DNA from: Sulfurovaceae bacterium
Lineage (GTDB): Bacteria > Campylobacterota > Campylobacteria > Campylobacterales > Sulfurovaceae
Length of the DNA stretch: 5,063 bases
Direction: 5' to 3'
NCBI GenBank assembly: GCA_029933395.1
Contig: JAOZOG010000094.1
Span: 1-5,063, forward strand
Part shown: positions 1 through 5,063 of the stretch, in pieces
Layout: the number at the start of each line of letters is the position of its first letter
How positions within the stretch are numbered: position 1 is the first letter of the stretch
The notes under the pieces: generated by a model
Database searches by the model: none
What the model was told of the DNA's origin: nothing
Seen by the model: only the letters and a program-made list of their open reading frames with translations
Translations under genes and position numbers: made by a program

Positions 1-1142
1 TGCAGTCTCTCGTAGCGGAGATAGAGCATCGTATCGGCATTGAAAAGGTGACGCCAGTGGAGATAGAGGGCGTCGAAGTCGTTTCCTTCGGGTTCGTGGG
101 CGCGGGTATTGGTCAGTGTCAGCATGATGTCGCTCTCGCCCCATTTGTCGGAGGGGAGATCATAATCGATTTTGAGCATCCATGTTTCGGGTTTGTAGTT
201 GCCCCGCCCATTGGCGATCATCGAGGTGGTATAGACCTTGGAGAGTCCGCCGTATCCCTTGACGATGCCGCTGATACCGAAGTTGCGCGAGTAGTTGAGA
301 TTGATCATCCAGTTGGAGGTGTCGAAAGTGGCCTTCAGCGCGATCAGGTCGATATCGTCTCCACCGTTTTTATTGTCGGTCTGGTTGTAGATTCCGCCGT
401 GGCCGCTCTTGAAATACTGAATCCCCAGACAGAAGAAGTGCGACTCGTCCAGAGAGTGCTTGTAATCGGCCTGGGCCATAAAGGTGCTGTAGAGTTCGGG
501 TGCATAGTAGTAGTAGCTCTTGAGCTCGAGTTCGTGGATGCCGCTGTAGTACAGCCCCAGCATCGTGATCCTCTTGCTGCCGATCTCACCGCTGGCGCTC
601 TCGTGGGTGTAACTGCCGGATGTGAAGGAGCGGATTTTGTTGATATGGTAGAGCTGGACCTTGGTGTGGGGCAGGGCTGTTCCCGTGTAGGCGGCTCCCT
701 GGTAACTCCAGGGGACGATGCGGGTTTTGTCTTCGTTCATCATCGGGGTAGAGAGCATCAGGTTACCGGCTTTGAGAATGCGCTGATCCGTGTGCCATGC
801 GAGATAGGCTTCGCTGTTGGCGACGAAGCCCGAAGCGTCATTGTCGTTGTCGAACATATGGGTCGACTCGGGATTTTCACTGGAGCCGACAGGGTTGGAA
901 GTGTGGAAGCGTACCGATCCATAAAAGGGCAGCTTTTTGTTGCTGGTGTATTTGAGATAGCCACCTACTGCAGTGGCGTAACTGTCCGGGCTGGAATCTT
1001 TCTCTATCGTATAGTAGATACTCTTGAGCTGCCCCTCCACGAGCCCATCCTCAAATGGTGATCCGATCGTGAGATTCTGATCTGCCGCGAGGAGTCCCGG
1101 GAGGAGAAGGGAGAGAGTGAGAAGAGATGCCCTGATTTTCAT
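1..1142 (-). CDS. OprD-family outer-membrane porin, second of a tandem pair (3' end beyond window)
   Basis: The reading frame is open from the ATG at 1142 to the window edge: 380 full codons, no stop, so the C-terminal strands are missing. Residues 1-20 look like a Sec signal peptide (MKIR, then a Leu-rich core, cleavage probably near LAA|D). The mature part has amphipathic beta-strand character rich in Tyr and Gly, with no hydrophobic helices. Two blocks resemble the OprD family: A58-V-G-G-Y-L then T81-S-N-P-V-G, and around 124-149 a pattern G-N-x-x-L-x-T-P-x-x-N...R-I-V-P...G, which OprD-type porins carry near the first third. OprD-like porins form outer-membrane channels for small, often anionic or amphoteric solutes. 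The start is preceded by GGAAAGAG a few bases upstream. The gene follows the upstream porin stop by 15 bases and is probably co-transcribed. A Tyr run at 210-213 is encoded by repeated TAC codons. In the stretches counted it is somewhat richer in G+C than the upstream porin. The substrate is unknown. Confidence 0.85.
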   Translation of the reverse strand, partial: MKIRASLLTLSLLLPGLLAADQNLTIGSPFEDGLVEGQLKSIYYTIEKDSSPDSYATAVGGYLKYTSNKKLPFYGSVRFHTSNPVGSSENPESTHMFDNDNDASGFVANSEAYLAWHTDQRILKAGNLMLSTPMMNEDKTRIVPWSYQGAAYTGTALPHTKVQLYHINKIRSFTSGSYTHESASGEIGSKRITMLGLYYSGIHELELKSYYYYAPELYSTFMAQADYKHSLDESHFFCLGIQYFKSGHGGIYNQTDNKNGGDDIDLIALKATFDTSNWMINLNYSRNFGISGIVKGYGGLSKVYTTSMIANGRGNYKPETWMLKIDYDLPSDKWGESDIMLTLTNTRAHEPEGNDFDALYLHWRHLFNADTMLYLRYERL

Positions 1143-1145
1143 CCG

Positions 1146-1153
1146 CTCTTTCC
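1146..1153 (-). promoter_or_regulatory. Shine-Dalgarno site of the second porin
   Basis: GGAAAGAG on the minus strand lies within the 15-base gap between the TAG of the first porin (1160-1158) and the ATG at 1142. It is a weaker match to AAGGAGG than the site of the first porin. The gap leaves no room for a terminator or promoter, so the second porin must be read from the upstream transcript or from a promoter inside the preceding gene. Confidence 0.55.
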
Positions 1154-1157
1154 GATC

Positions 1158-2723
1158 CTAGAAGACGTAATCGATATAGAGACGTGCATCATAGAAGCCG
1201 TCGGTTACATTCTCGAAGCTGAAGCCATGGGCCTGCTGATAAGCAGCGAAGTCGTAATCGGTCCGGTAGTCGTCATAGGCGAGTCGGAACTGGATACTCA
1301 GGCCATCCATCTGTGTAAAGATACCAAAACCCTGTGTCTTGGTGAAGGAGTAGCGCAGGTCAAACGTCGCTTCCCGTCTGTCTTGTTTGGCATCATACAT
1401 CCAGAGCTCATCCGGCATATCGTAGTCGGCATAGCGGAAACGGATCACGGTACTGTCAAGGATCCCCAGAGCTCCCAGGTCGAACTGTGCACCGACACCG
1501 ATCGATTTGGTTCCGGCGAGCTCTGAATCCTGCACCTGGAAGGAGTTGAACATCTGTGGTGTACCCCAGCGGACGAAGAGGGTACCGCCATCATAGGAGT
1601 CTTCGTTGTAGCTCACTTCGTTGTAATTGATGAAGAAAAGCATACCATCGGTGGAAGCCTGCGCTTTGAGGCCATAGAACCAGCTGTCGATGTTTCCGGC
1701 GACAGCGCTGCCTACATCCTGTTGGTTGGCGTACTGGCCGGCAAAGGTAAGTTTCCAGGCATCGTTGACAGGATAATTGTACTGTCCATAGAGGTAGAGT
1801 GTATTGACGAAATCATTGACGTAGTAGTCCCACCCTTCAAAACTCCAATTCTCCTGTTTGTAGATACCACCGAGCATCATCATATCTTTGCGCTCACCAT
1901 CATATTTGCCGCTGGTATTGTAGTATGCCGGATCGAAGTCGCCCCGGATTTTCATGCGGCTGCTTGTGTCGATACATTGACCGCTGGCGTCCAGTTCACC
2001 ACACCCGGTGCTGACACGGGCGGAGCGTACCATCCCCTTGAACTCTTCTGCATTTCTATCTTTTTGCTTCGTGATATAGGCGACATTGAGCCTCAATCCC
2101 TCGATTGTCGTGTTTTCGTAGATGGCCCCTTCGTGGGTGAAGGGTGTCATACGGATATTGGAGAGAGAGACGAAGCGATAGTCTGGCATCTCCTGTCGTC
2201 CCACTTTGACATTGTTGCCATCTTTTTCGATATGGACGAAGGCTTCACCGAGGACATTGTAGGACTTCTGGCCGTCCGGTGTCTCTTTGAGTCCCCCGAG
2301 ACCTTCACGGTCGGCCGGATTGTTGCCCAGCGGGTTGGAGGTGTAGAAAGTCGCACCGATCGACGTATAGAAGAGCGGTGCTGTCTCGTAACCGAGGTAT
2401 CCACCGACCGCCGAGTAGGATTTGACATCGTTTCCGGTAGGCAAGGAGTCCTGATCGATACTATAGAGGCTGCTGTCGCGGTATTGGCCGGAGTAGCGCA
2501 GCAATCCCTTGAGTTTGCCCTTCTCGAAAGCCTCTGTGACGCTGTTGGCCGTGTTGTCCTCTTCCTCGTCGTTGATATTGACTGCGAGGGAGTCGCCTGC
2601 GAGTACCTGCACCTCTTTTTCCGTGCCACTCTCATTGGCTGCCTTGCTCTTCTCTGCTGCAAATGCAGAGCTTCCCAGCAGCAGAATCATCACTGCCAAA
2701 CTATATCTGTATCGTATCTTCAT
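1158..2723 (-). CDS. OprD-like outer-membrane porin (complete, 521 residues)
   Basis: A complete porin gene. Residues 1-22 form a clear signal peptide (MKIRYRYS, hydrophobic core VMILLLGSS, cleavage likely AFA|A). Next comes an acidic, low-complexity stretch (about 23-59, ending D-E-E-E-D). Residues 60-76 (S-V-T-E-A-F-E-K-G-K-L-K-G) resemble the N-terminal entry segment usual in OprD-type porins of Campylobacterota. The barrel then begins, with A105-V-G-G-Y-L-G-Y-E-T, T125-F-Y-T-S-N-P-L-G and K173-V-G-R-Q-E-M followed by N189-I-R-M-T-P. It ends in alternating strands closing with Y-I-D-Y-V-F, the terminal Phe expected for BAM-dependent barrel insertion. It shares the AVGGYL...TSNP-x-G block with the downstream porin, so the two are likely paralogues. 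Two cysteines (C241, C250) lie in a probable loop. The start is secure: ATG with AGGAG seven bases upstream, followed directly by the signal peptide. Its role is inferred to be outer-membrane passage of the substrate taken up by the transporter encoded just upstream. The family call is firm, the substrate unknown. Confidence 0.88.
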   Translation of the reverse strand: MKIRYRYSLAVMILLLGSSAFAAEKSKAANESGTEKEVQVLAGDSLAVNINDEEEDNTANSVTEAFEKGKLKGLLRYSGQYRDSSLYSIDQDSLPTGNDVKSYSAVGGYLGYETAPLFYTSIGATFYTSNPLGNNPADREGLGGLKETPDGQKSYNVLGEAFVHIEKDGNNVKVGRQEMPDYRFVSLSNIRMTPFTHEGAIYENTTIEGLRLNVAYITKQKDRNAEEFKGMVRSARVSTGCGELDASGQCIDTSSRMKIRGDFDPAYYNTSGKYDGERKDMMMLGGIYKQENWSFEGWDYYVNDFVNTLYLYGQYNYPVNDAWKLTFAGQYANQQDVGSAVAGNIDSWFYGLKAQASTDGMLFFINYNEVSYNEDSYDGGTLFVRWGTPQMFNSFQVQDSELAGTKSIGVGAQFDLGALGILDSTVIRFRYADYDMPDELWMYDAKQDRREATFDLRYSFTKTQGFGIFTQMDGLSIQFRLAYDDYRTDYDFAAYQQAHGFSFENVTDGFYDARLYIDYVF

Positions 2724-2730
2724 TGTTGAT

Positions 2731-2735
2731 CTCCT
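2731..2735 (-). promoter_or_regulatory. Shine-Dalgarno site of the first porin, overlapping the transporter stop codon
   Basis: On the minus strand AGGAG lies seven bases before the porin ATG at 2723, and its first two bases (A-G) are also the end of the transporter's TAG stop codon (2736-2734). Ribosomes finishing the transporter would stop on the initiation region of the porin, which suggests translational coupling and supports the operon assignment. Confidence 0.75.
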
Positions 2736-4197
2736 ATGATATCATCAGTATCCAGGCCGTTCCTATGGTCAGGAACACCACGGTATTGACCAGTGTGACT
2801 ACGCCACCGACTTTGTAGATCTCTCCTGCTTCAAGATAGCCGCTACCGACATAGATGACGTTGGCAGAGGAGCCCTGCGGTGTGATGATGGCATTGAAAT
2901 TGGTCGCAAAGAGCAGCATCAGCGCCATCAGCTCGGCCGGTACGCCCGCCTCGACGGCAACACCAAGGAAGACAGAGAAGAGTGCCAGCATCTGTGCAGT
3001 CTGGGAGACGAAGAAGTAGTGGATCAGAACGTAGGCAACGACCAGCAGTCCATATGCCATCGGCCAGGACATCCCTTCGACCATCACGGCGGCATTGTCA
3101 CCGATCCATCCCATAAAACCGAATTTGTTGAGATAGACCGACATCGCATAGAGGATCGAGAACCAGACGAGTGTACCCAGGGCTTTTCCTTCACCTGCGA
3201 GGTCTTTGATCGTGAAGATATTGGCGAGCATCAGGATGCCCAACCCCAGGAAGGCGACTGCTGTTTTGTTGATCGCAGGGACGAAAGAGGAGGCGACCCA
3301 GAGCCCGACCATACCGATGAAGACAGCTGCCATAATCCACTCATTACGATGGACCGGACCCATATGATCCAGTGCATCCTGTGCGATCTGCGGTGCATTC
3401 GGTGTCTCTTTGACTTCAGGTGGATAAACCCACATAATCACACGGGGAAGCAGAAAGAAGAGTATCAGGACCGGTACCGAGGCGGCAATCGCCCAGGAGC
3501 TGTAGGTGATATTGACACCGAACTCTTTGGCCATCTTGGCGCCGGCAGGGTTGGCTGCCATCGCGGTGAGCCAGAGAGATGAGGAGATCGTGATACCTGC
3601 CATCGAGGACATCATCAGATAGGAGCCGAGCTTTTTGCGTGTGCCGTCTGCGACCTTGGAGCCGCTGTCTGCTGCCAGTGCATTGACGATAGGGAAGAGA
3701 ACACCCGATCGTGCCGTATTGCTCGGGAATGCCGGAGCGATGAACATATCCGCAGCGATGACAGAGTAGGAGAGTCCCAGGCTGGTCTTGCCGAATTTGC
3801 GGATGATCAGGAAAGCGATCCTTTTACCCAGACCGGACTTGATCACGCCGCGGGCGATGAGGAAGGCAACGATAATCAGCAGGATCCAGTCTTCGGAAAA
3901 GCCGCTGAATGCCTGTTTGGCACTGAGTGTTCCGCTCAAAACGGCGATCGAAACAGCCAGAATGGAGGAGGTGAAGATCGGCATTGCCTTGAGTATAACG
4001 GCAAAAATAGCAGAAATGAAAATAGCGAAGAGGTGCCAGGAGGTTTGTGCCGTAAATTCCAGATCCGAAGGGGGCAATTTGGCGACAAATGCTTCAAGCC
4101 CCGAGGGTATAGGCATAAACCAGATAATAATACCGAAGATGAAAACAGCTATCTGCAGCAGATGCTGTTTTGACGTCTCTGTTGGATGGTGTGACAT
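2734..4197 (-). CDS. DASS-family anion:Na+ symporter/antiporter, CitT/2-oxoglutarate-malate translocator type
   Basis: An inner-membrane carrier of the divalent anion:sodium symporter (DASS) family, in the branch with bacterial CitT/TtdT/YbhI and plastid dicarboxylate translocators. From the ATG at 4197 it has 487 residues, the usual length for that branch. Numbering from that Met, the first S-N-T substrate/Na+ motif is in P-S-N-T-A-R-S-G (158-165), and the matching element in the second half is F-F-V-S-Q-T-A-Q-M (395-403). Residues 432-456 (T-N-F-N-A-I-I-T-P-Q-G...N-V-I-Y-V-G-S-G-Y-L-E) match the C-terminal signature of the branch. About a dozen hydrophobic segments cover the protein, with a hydrophilic loop near 258-286. 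Known members move C4-dicarboxylates, citrate, tartrate or 2-oxoglutarate; the substrate here is not determinable. The frame also opens at a TTG at 4215, but ATG 4197 has a GGGAAG site seven bases upstream and is preferred. It is the first gene of the operon with the two porins. Confidence 0.9.
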   Translation of the reverse strand: MSHHPTETSKQHLLQIAVFIFGIIIWFMPIPSGLEAFVAKLPPSDLEFTAQTSWHLFAIFISAIFAVILKAMPIFTSSILAVSIAVLSGTLSAKQAFSGFSEDWILLIIVAFLIARGVIKSGLGKRIAFLIIRKFGKTSLGLSYSVIAADMFIAPAFPSNTARSGVLFPIVNALAADSGSKVADGTRKKLGSYLMMSSMAGITISSSLWLTAMAANPAGAKMAKEFGVNITYSSWAIAASVPVLILFFLLPRVIMWVYPPEVKETPNAPQIAQDALDHMGPVHRNEWIMAAVFIGMVGLWVASSFVPAINKTAVAFLGLGILMLANIFTIKDLAGEGKALGTLVWFSILYAMSVYLNKFGFMGWIGDNAAVMVEGMSWPMAYGLLVVAYVLIHYFFVSQTAQMLALFSVFLGVAVEAGVPAELMALMLLFATNFNAIITPQGSSANVIYVGSGYLEAGEIYKVGGVVTLVNTVVFLTIGTAWILMIS

Positions 4198-4217
4198 AGT
4201 TCTTCCCTTTAACAATA

Positions 4218-4249
4218 TTGGATTGGTTAATCATACACTATCAATCCAA
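4218..4249. repeat. Perfect 8-bp inverted repeat with 16-base spacer (candidate operator)
   Basis: TTGGATTG at 4218-4225 is the exact reverse complement of CAATCCAA at 4242-4249. The arms are 24 bases apart centre to centre. The repeat lies 21 bases upstream of the CitT-type start codon, and a candidate minus-strand -10 hexamer sits in its spacer. This arrangement would suit a dimeric regulator covering the promoter. If transcribed, it could form a hairpin with a large loop, but without a T-run it is not a terminator. The operator role is inference. Confidence 0.45.
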
Positions 4250-4258
4250 AGATGTATT
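4230..4258 (-). promoter_or_regulatory. Candidate sigma-70-type promoter for the transporter-porin operon
   Basis: On the minus strand TATGAT (4235-4230) matches the -10 consensus at five of six bases. AATACA (4258-4253) lies 17 bases upstream and matches TTGACA at only its last three bases. Transcription would begin near 4223, giving a leader of roughly 25 bases before the ATG at 4197. The -35 is weak, as is common in Campylobacterota, so the call rests mainly on the -10 and its position inside the inverted repeat. Confidence 0.3.
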
Positions 4259-4285
4259 TGAAATATAAGGGCACCTCTAAGTGTA

Positions 4286-4312
4286 TTGAAGGCACAATTA
4301 TGGAAGTAGAAT
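4286..4312 (+). promoter_or_regulatory. Candidate promoter for the SLC13-type permease
   Basis: TAGAAT at 4307-4312 matches the -10 consensus at five of six bases. TTGAAG at 4286-4291 is a fair -35, but the 15-base spacer is short. TATTGA at 4284-4289 has a 17-base spacer but is a worse match. A start near 4319 would give a leader of about 50 bases. TATAAG at 4264-4269 is an alternative -10. None is strong. Confidence 0.22.
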
Positions 4313-4356
4313 AGTCTGTTTTGATCCAGAAAATGGAAAGTTGCAGAAAGCTAAAG

Positions 4357-4361
4357 AAGGA
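4357..4361 (+). promoter_or_regulatory. Shine-Dalgarno site that fixes the SLC13-type permease start
   Basis: AAGGA lies seven bases before the ATG at 4369. In-frame ATGs also occur at 4333, 4375 and 4378. The one at 4333 has no purine-rich site before it, and the later two lie further than usual from this site, so 4369 is the best start. Confidence 0.6.
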
Positions 4362-4368
4362 TGATGAA

Positions 4369-5063
4369 ATGACAATGATGGAACAAACGAAGAAAATCGG
4401 TTTAGGGTTGTTGCTGGCACTGATCGCCTTTGGGGCGATGATCGCATTTTTCAATCTGCAACAGTCTATAATGGTGGCAGCGATCGTTCTGATGGTGGTA
4501 CTCTGGAGCAATGAGGGACTGCCTCTGGCTGTAGTATCGCTTCTGCCGATCGTTCTCTTTCCTGCTGCAGGTATACTGACGACCAAAGAAACGACAGTCA
4601 ATTATGCCAATCCCATCATCTATCTCTTTCTGGGTGGTTTCCTCATCGCGATCGCCGTGGAGAAGACCGGACTGCACAAGTGGATCGCCAATAAAATGCT
4701 CGGTTTCTTTCCCAGTAGTGTGCGGGGCATCATCTATGCACTGATCATCACGTCAGGCCTGCTGAGCTCTGTCCTCTCCAATACGACGACAACACTGCTG
4801 CTGCTTCCTATCGCACTTTTCCTGACTGATGAAGTCAAGGTGAAGATGCGTCTGGCTCTGGGGATCGCCTATGGTGCGAGTATAGGCGGTATACTCACTC
4901 CTATCGGTACGCCGCCCAACTTGATTTTGATGGGCCTGATGGAAGAGTTCGGAATGAAGGCGATCCCTTTTGCTCAATGGATGGGAATGGTTGCACCACT
5001 TGTATTTGTGATGTTTATAGCTGTCGGCTTCATCTTGGGTCTGGGCCTTGAAGATCATACGAT
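4369..5063 (+). CDS. DASS/SLC13-family anion permease (3' end beyond window)
   Basis: The first 231 codons of a sodium:dicarboxylate/sulfate-type permease; the frame is open to the window edge. A short polar N-terminus (M-T-M-M-E-Q-T-K-K) leads into hydrophobic segments at about 11-44, 50-72, 80-100, 119-134, 141-153, 163-190 and 206-226. Family marks are N81-P-I-I-Y-L-F-L-G-G-F followed by A-V-E-K-T-G-L-H-K-W-I-A (96-107), the first S-N-T motif at 137-139 within a Thr-rich turn (L-S-N-T-T-T-T-L), and S171-I-G-G-I-L-T-P-I-G-T-P-P-N-L-I. In characterised relatives these loops bind Na+ and the dianion. Members carry succinate, other C4-dicarboxylates, citrate or sulfate; which applies here cannot be told from half a protein. 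It is divergent from the CitT-type carrier and differs from it clearly in sequence, so it belongs to another branch and is not a recent duplicate. The second half, with the matching SNT motif, lies outside the window. Confidence 0.88.
   Translation, partial: MTMMEQTKKIGLGLLLALIAFGAMIAFFNLQQSIMVAAIVLMVVLWSNEGLPLAVVSLLPIVLFPAAGILTTKETTVNYANPIIYLFLGGFLIAIAVEKTGLHKWIANKMLGFFPSSVRGIIYALIITSGLLSSVLSNTTTTLLLLPIALFLTDEVKVKMRLALGIAYGASIGGILTPIGTPPNLILMGLMEEFGMKAIPFAQWMGMVAPLVFVMFIAVGFILGLGLEDHT

Larger units (their letters stand above)
4198..4368. promoter_or_regulatory. Divergent intergenic control region between the two DASS transporters
   Basis: These 171 bases separate two genes reading away from each other, so promoters for both must lie here or inside the genes. 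The region is visibly richer in A+T than the flanking genes. It holds a perfect inverted repeat and weak promoter-like hexamers on both strands (listed separately). I see no terminator hairpin, no RNA gene and no riboswitch fold I can recognise. The frame of the plus-strand gene is open back to about 4315, but the bases before its Shine-Dalgarno site do not look coding. Confidence 0.7.

Noticed and set aside
508..519. Repeated TAG/TAC triplets in the second porin, considered as a phase-variable microsatellite
   Set aside because: Only about four imperfect units, and a triplet change would not shift the frame. It simply encodes a short Tyr run in a beta-barrel.
48..1061. Long plus-strand open frame (337 codons) opposite the second porin
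   Set aside because: It is antisense to a frame with a signal peptide and OprD-like motifs. Its translation looks like no known family, and it has no convincing Shine-Dalgarno site. It is a shadow of porin codon use.
1722..2729. Long plus-strand open frame (335 codons) opposite the first porin
   Set aside because: Same reason: the minus strand here encodes a complete porin with signal peptide and terminal Phe. The plus-strand product is a Val/Ile/Cys-rich shadow ending at the porin start.
4198..4215. TTG start at 4215, extending the CitT-type transporter by six residues
   Set aside because: The ATG at 4197 has its own GGGAAG site at suitable spacing and gives the usual family length. The extension would be translated through that site.
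4234..4285. Second dyad TACACT (4234-4239) and AGTGTA (4280-4285)
   Set aside because: Six-base arms 40 bases apart are expected by chance in a region of this size.
4333..4368. In-frame ATG at 4333, extending the SLC13-type permease by twelve residues
   Set aside because: There is no purine-rich site before it, and the added residues are polar and unlike family N-termini. The ATG at 4369 has AAGGA seven bases upstream.
4361..4372. Tiny ATG-ATG-AAA-TGA frame overlapping the permease start, a possible mini-leader
   Set aside because: Only three codons, no separate ribosome site, and likely a chance result of the ATG-rich start region.
4227..4601. Minus-strand open frame (124 codons) overlapping the intergenic region and the SLC13-type permease
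   Set aside because: Most of it is antisense to a strongly supported DASS gene, and it shows no domain or good ribosome site.
4753..5058. Minus-strand open frame (101 codons) opposite the SLC13-type permease
   Set aside because: The composition (rich in His, Gln, Lys and Arg) is typical of an antisense shadow of a membrane protein gene. It has no supporting motif.

Overview
The window reads as ordinary chromosomal DNA from a Gram-negative bacterium, most likely a Campylobacterota member of the Sulfurovum/Nitratifractor/Sulfurimonas kind. That assignment is an inference. It rests on the style of the two outer-membrane porins (OprD-like, with an 'AVGGYL-x-Y...TSNP-x-G' block), base composition near 50% G+C in the stretches I counted, and purine-rich Shine-Dalgarno sites. 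There is no rRNA, tRNA, CRISPR array, insertion sequence or phage gene. Coding density is very high.

Layout. Positions 1-4197 hold three genes on the minus strand, in transcription order: a CitT-type DASS-family anion/dicarboxylate transporter (2734-4197), a complete OprD-like porin (1158-2723), and a second OprD-like porin whose 3' end runs off the left edge (1-1142). The gaps are only 10 and 15 bases, and the Shine-Dalgarno site of the first porin overlaps the transporter stop codon, so this is almost certainly one operon. Positions 4198-4368 are a divergent intergenic region with a perfect 8-bp inverted repeat and candidate promoters. From 4369 to the right edge a second DASS/SLC13 permease, of a different branch, reads on the plus strand and is cut off by the window end.

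How the genes may work together. The operon would carry a small anion across both membranes: the porins let it through the outer membrane and the CitT-type carrier moves it across the inner membrane. The divergent SLC13-type permease may take up the same or a related anion, possibly under shared control from the intergenic region. The substrate cannot be read from the sequence. C4-dicarboxylates or related di/tricarboxylates are the leading guess for the CitT-type protein; sulfate or a dicarboxylate for the other.

I see no clearly undescribed system here. The points worth a second look are the pairing of two DASS branches around one control region, the inverted repeat there, and the acidic N-terminal segment and cysteine pair of the middle porin.
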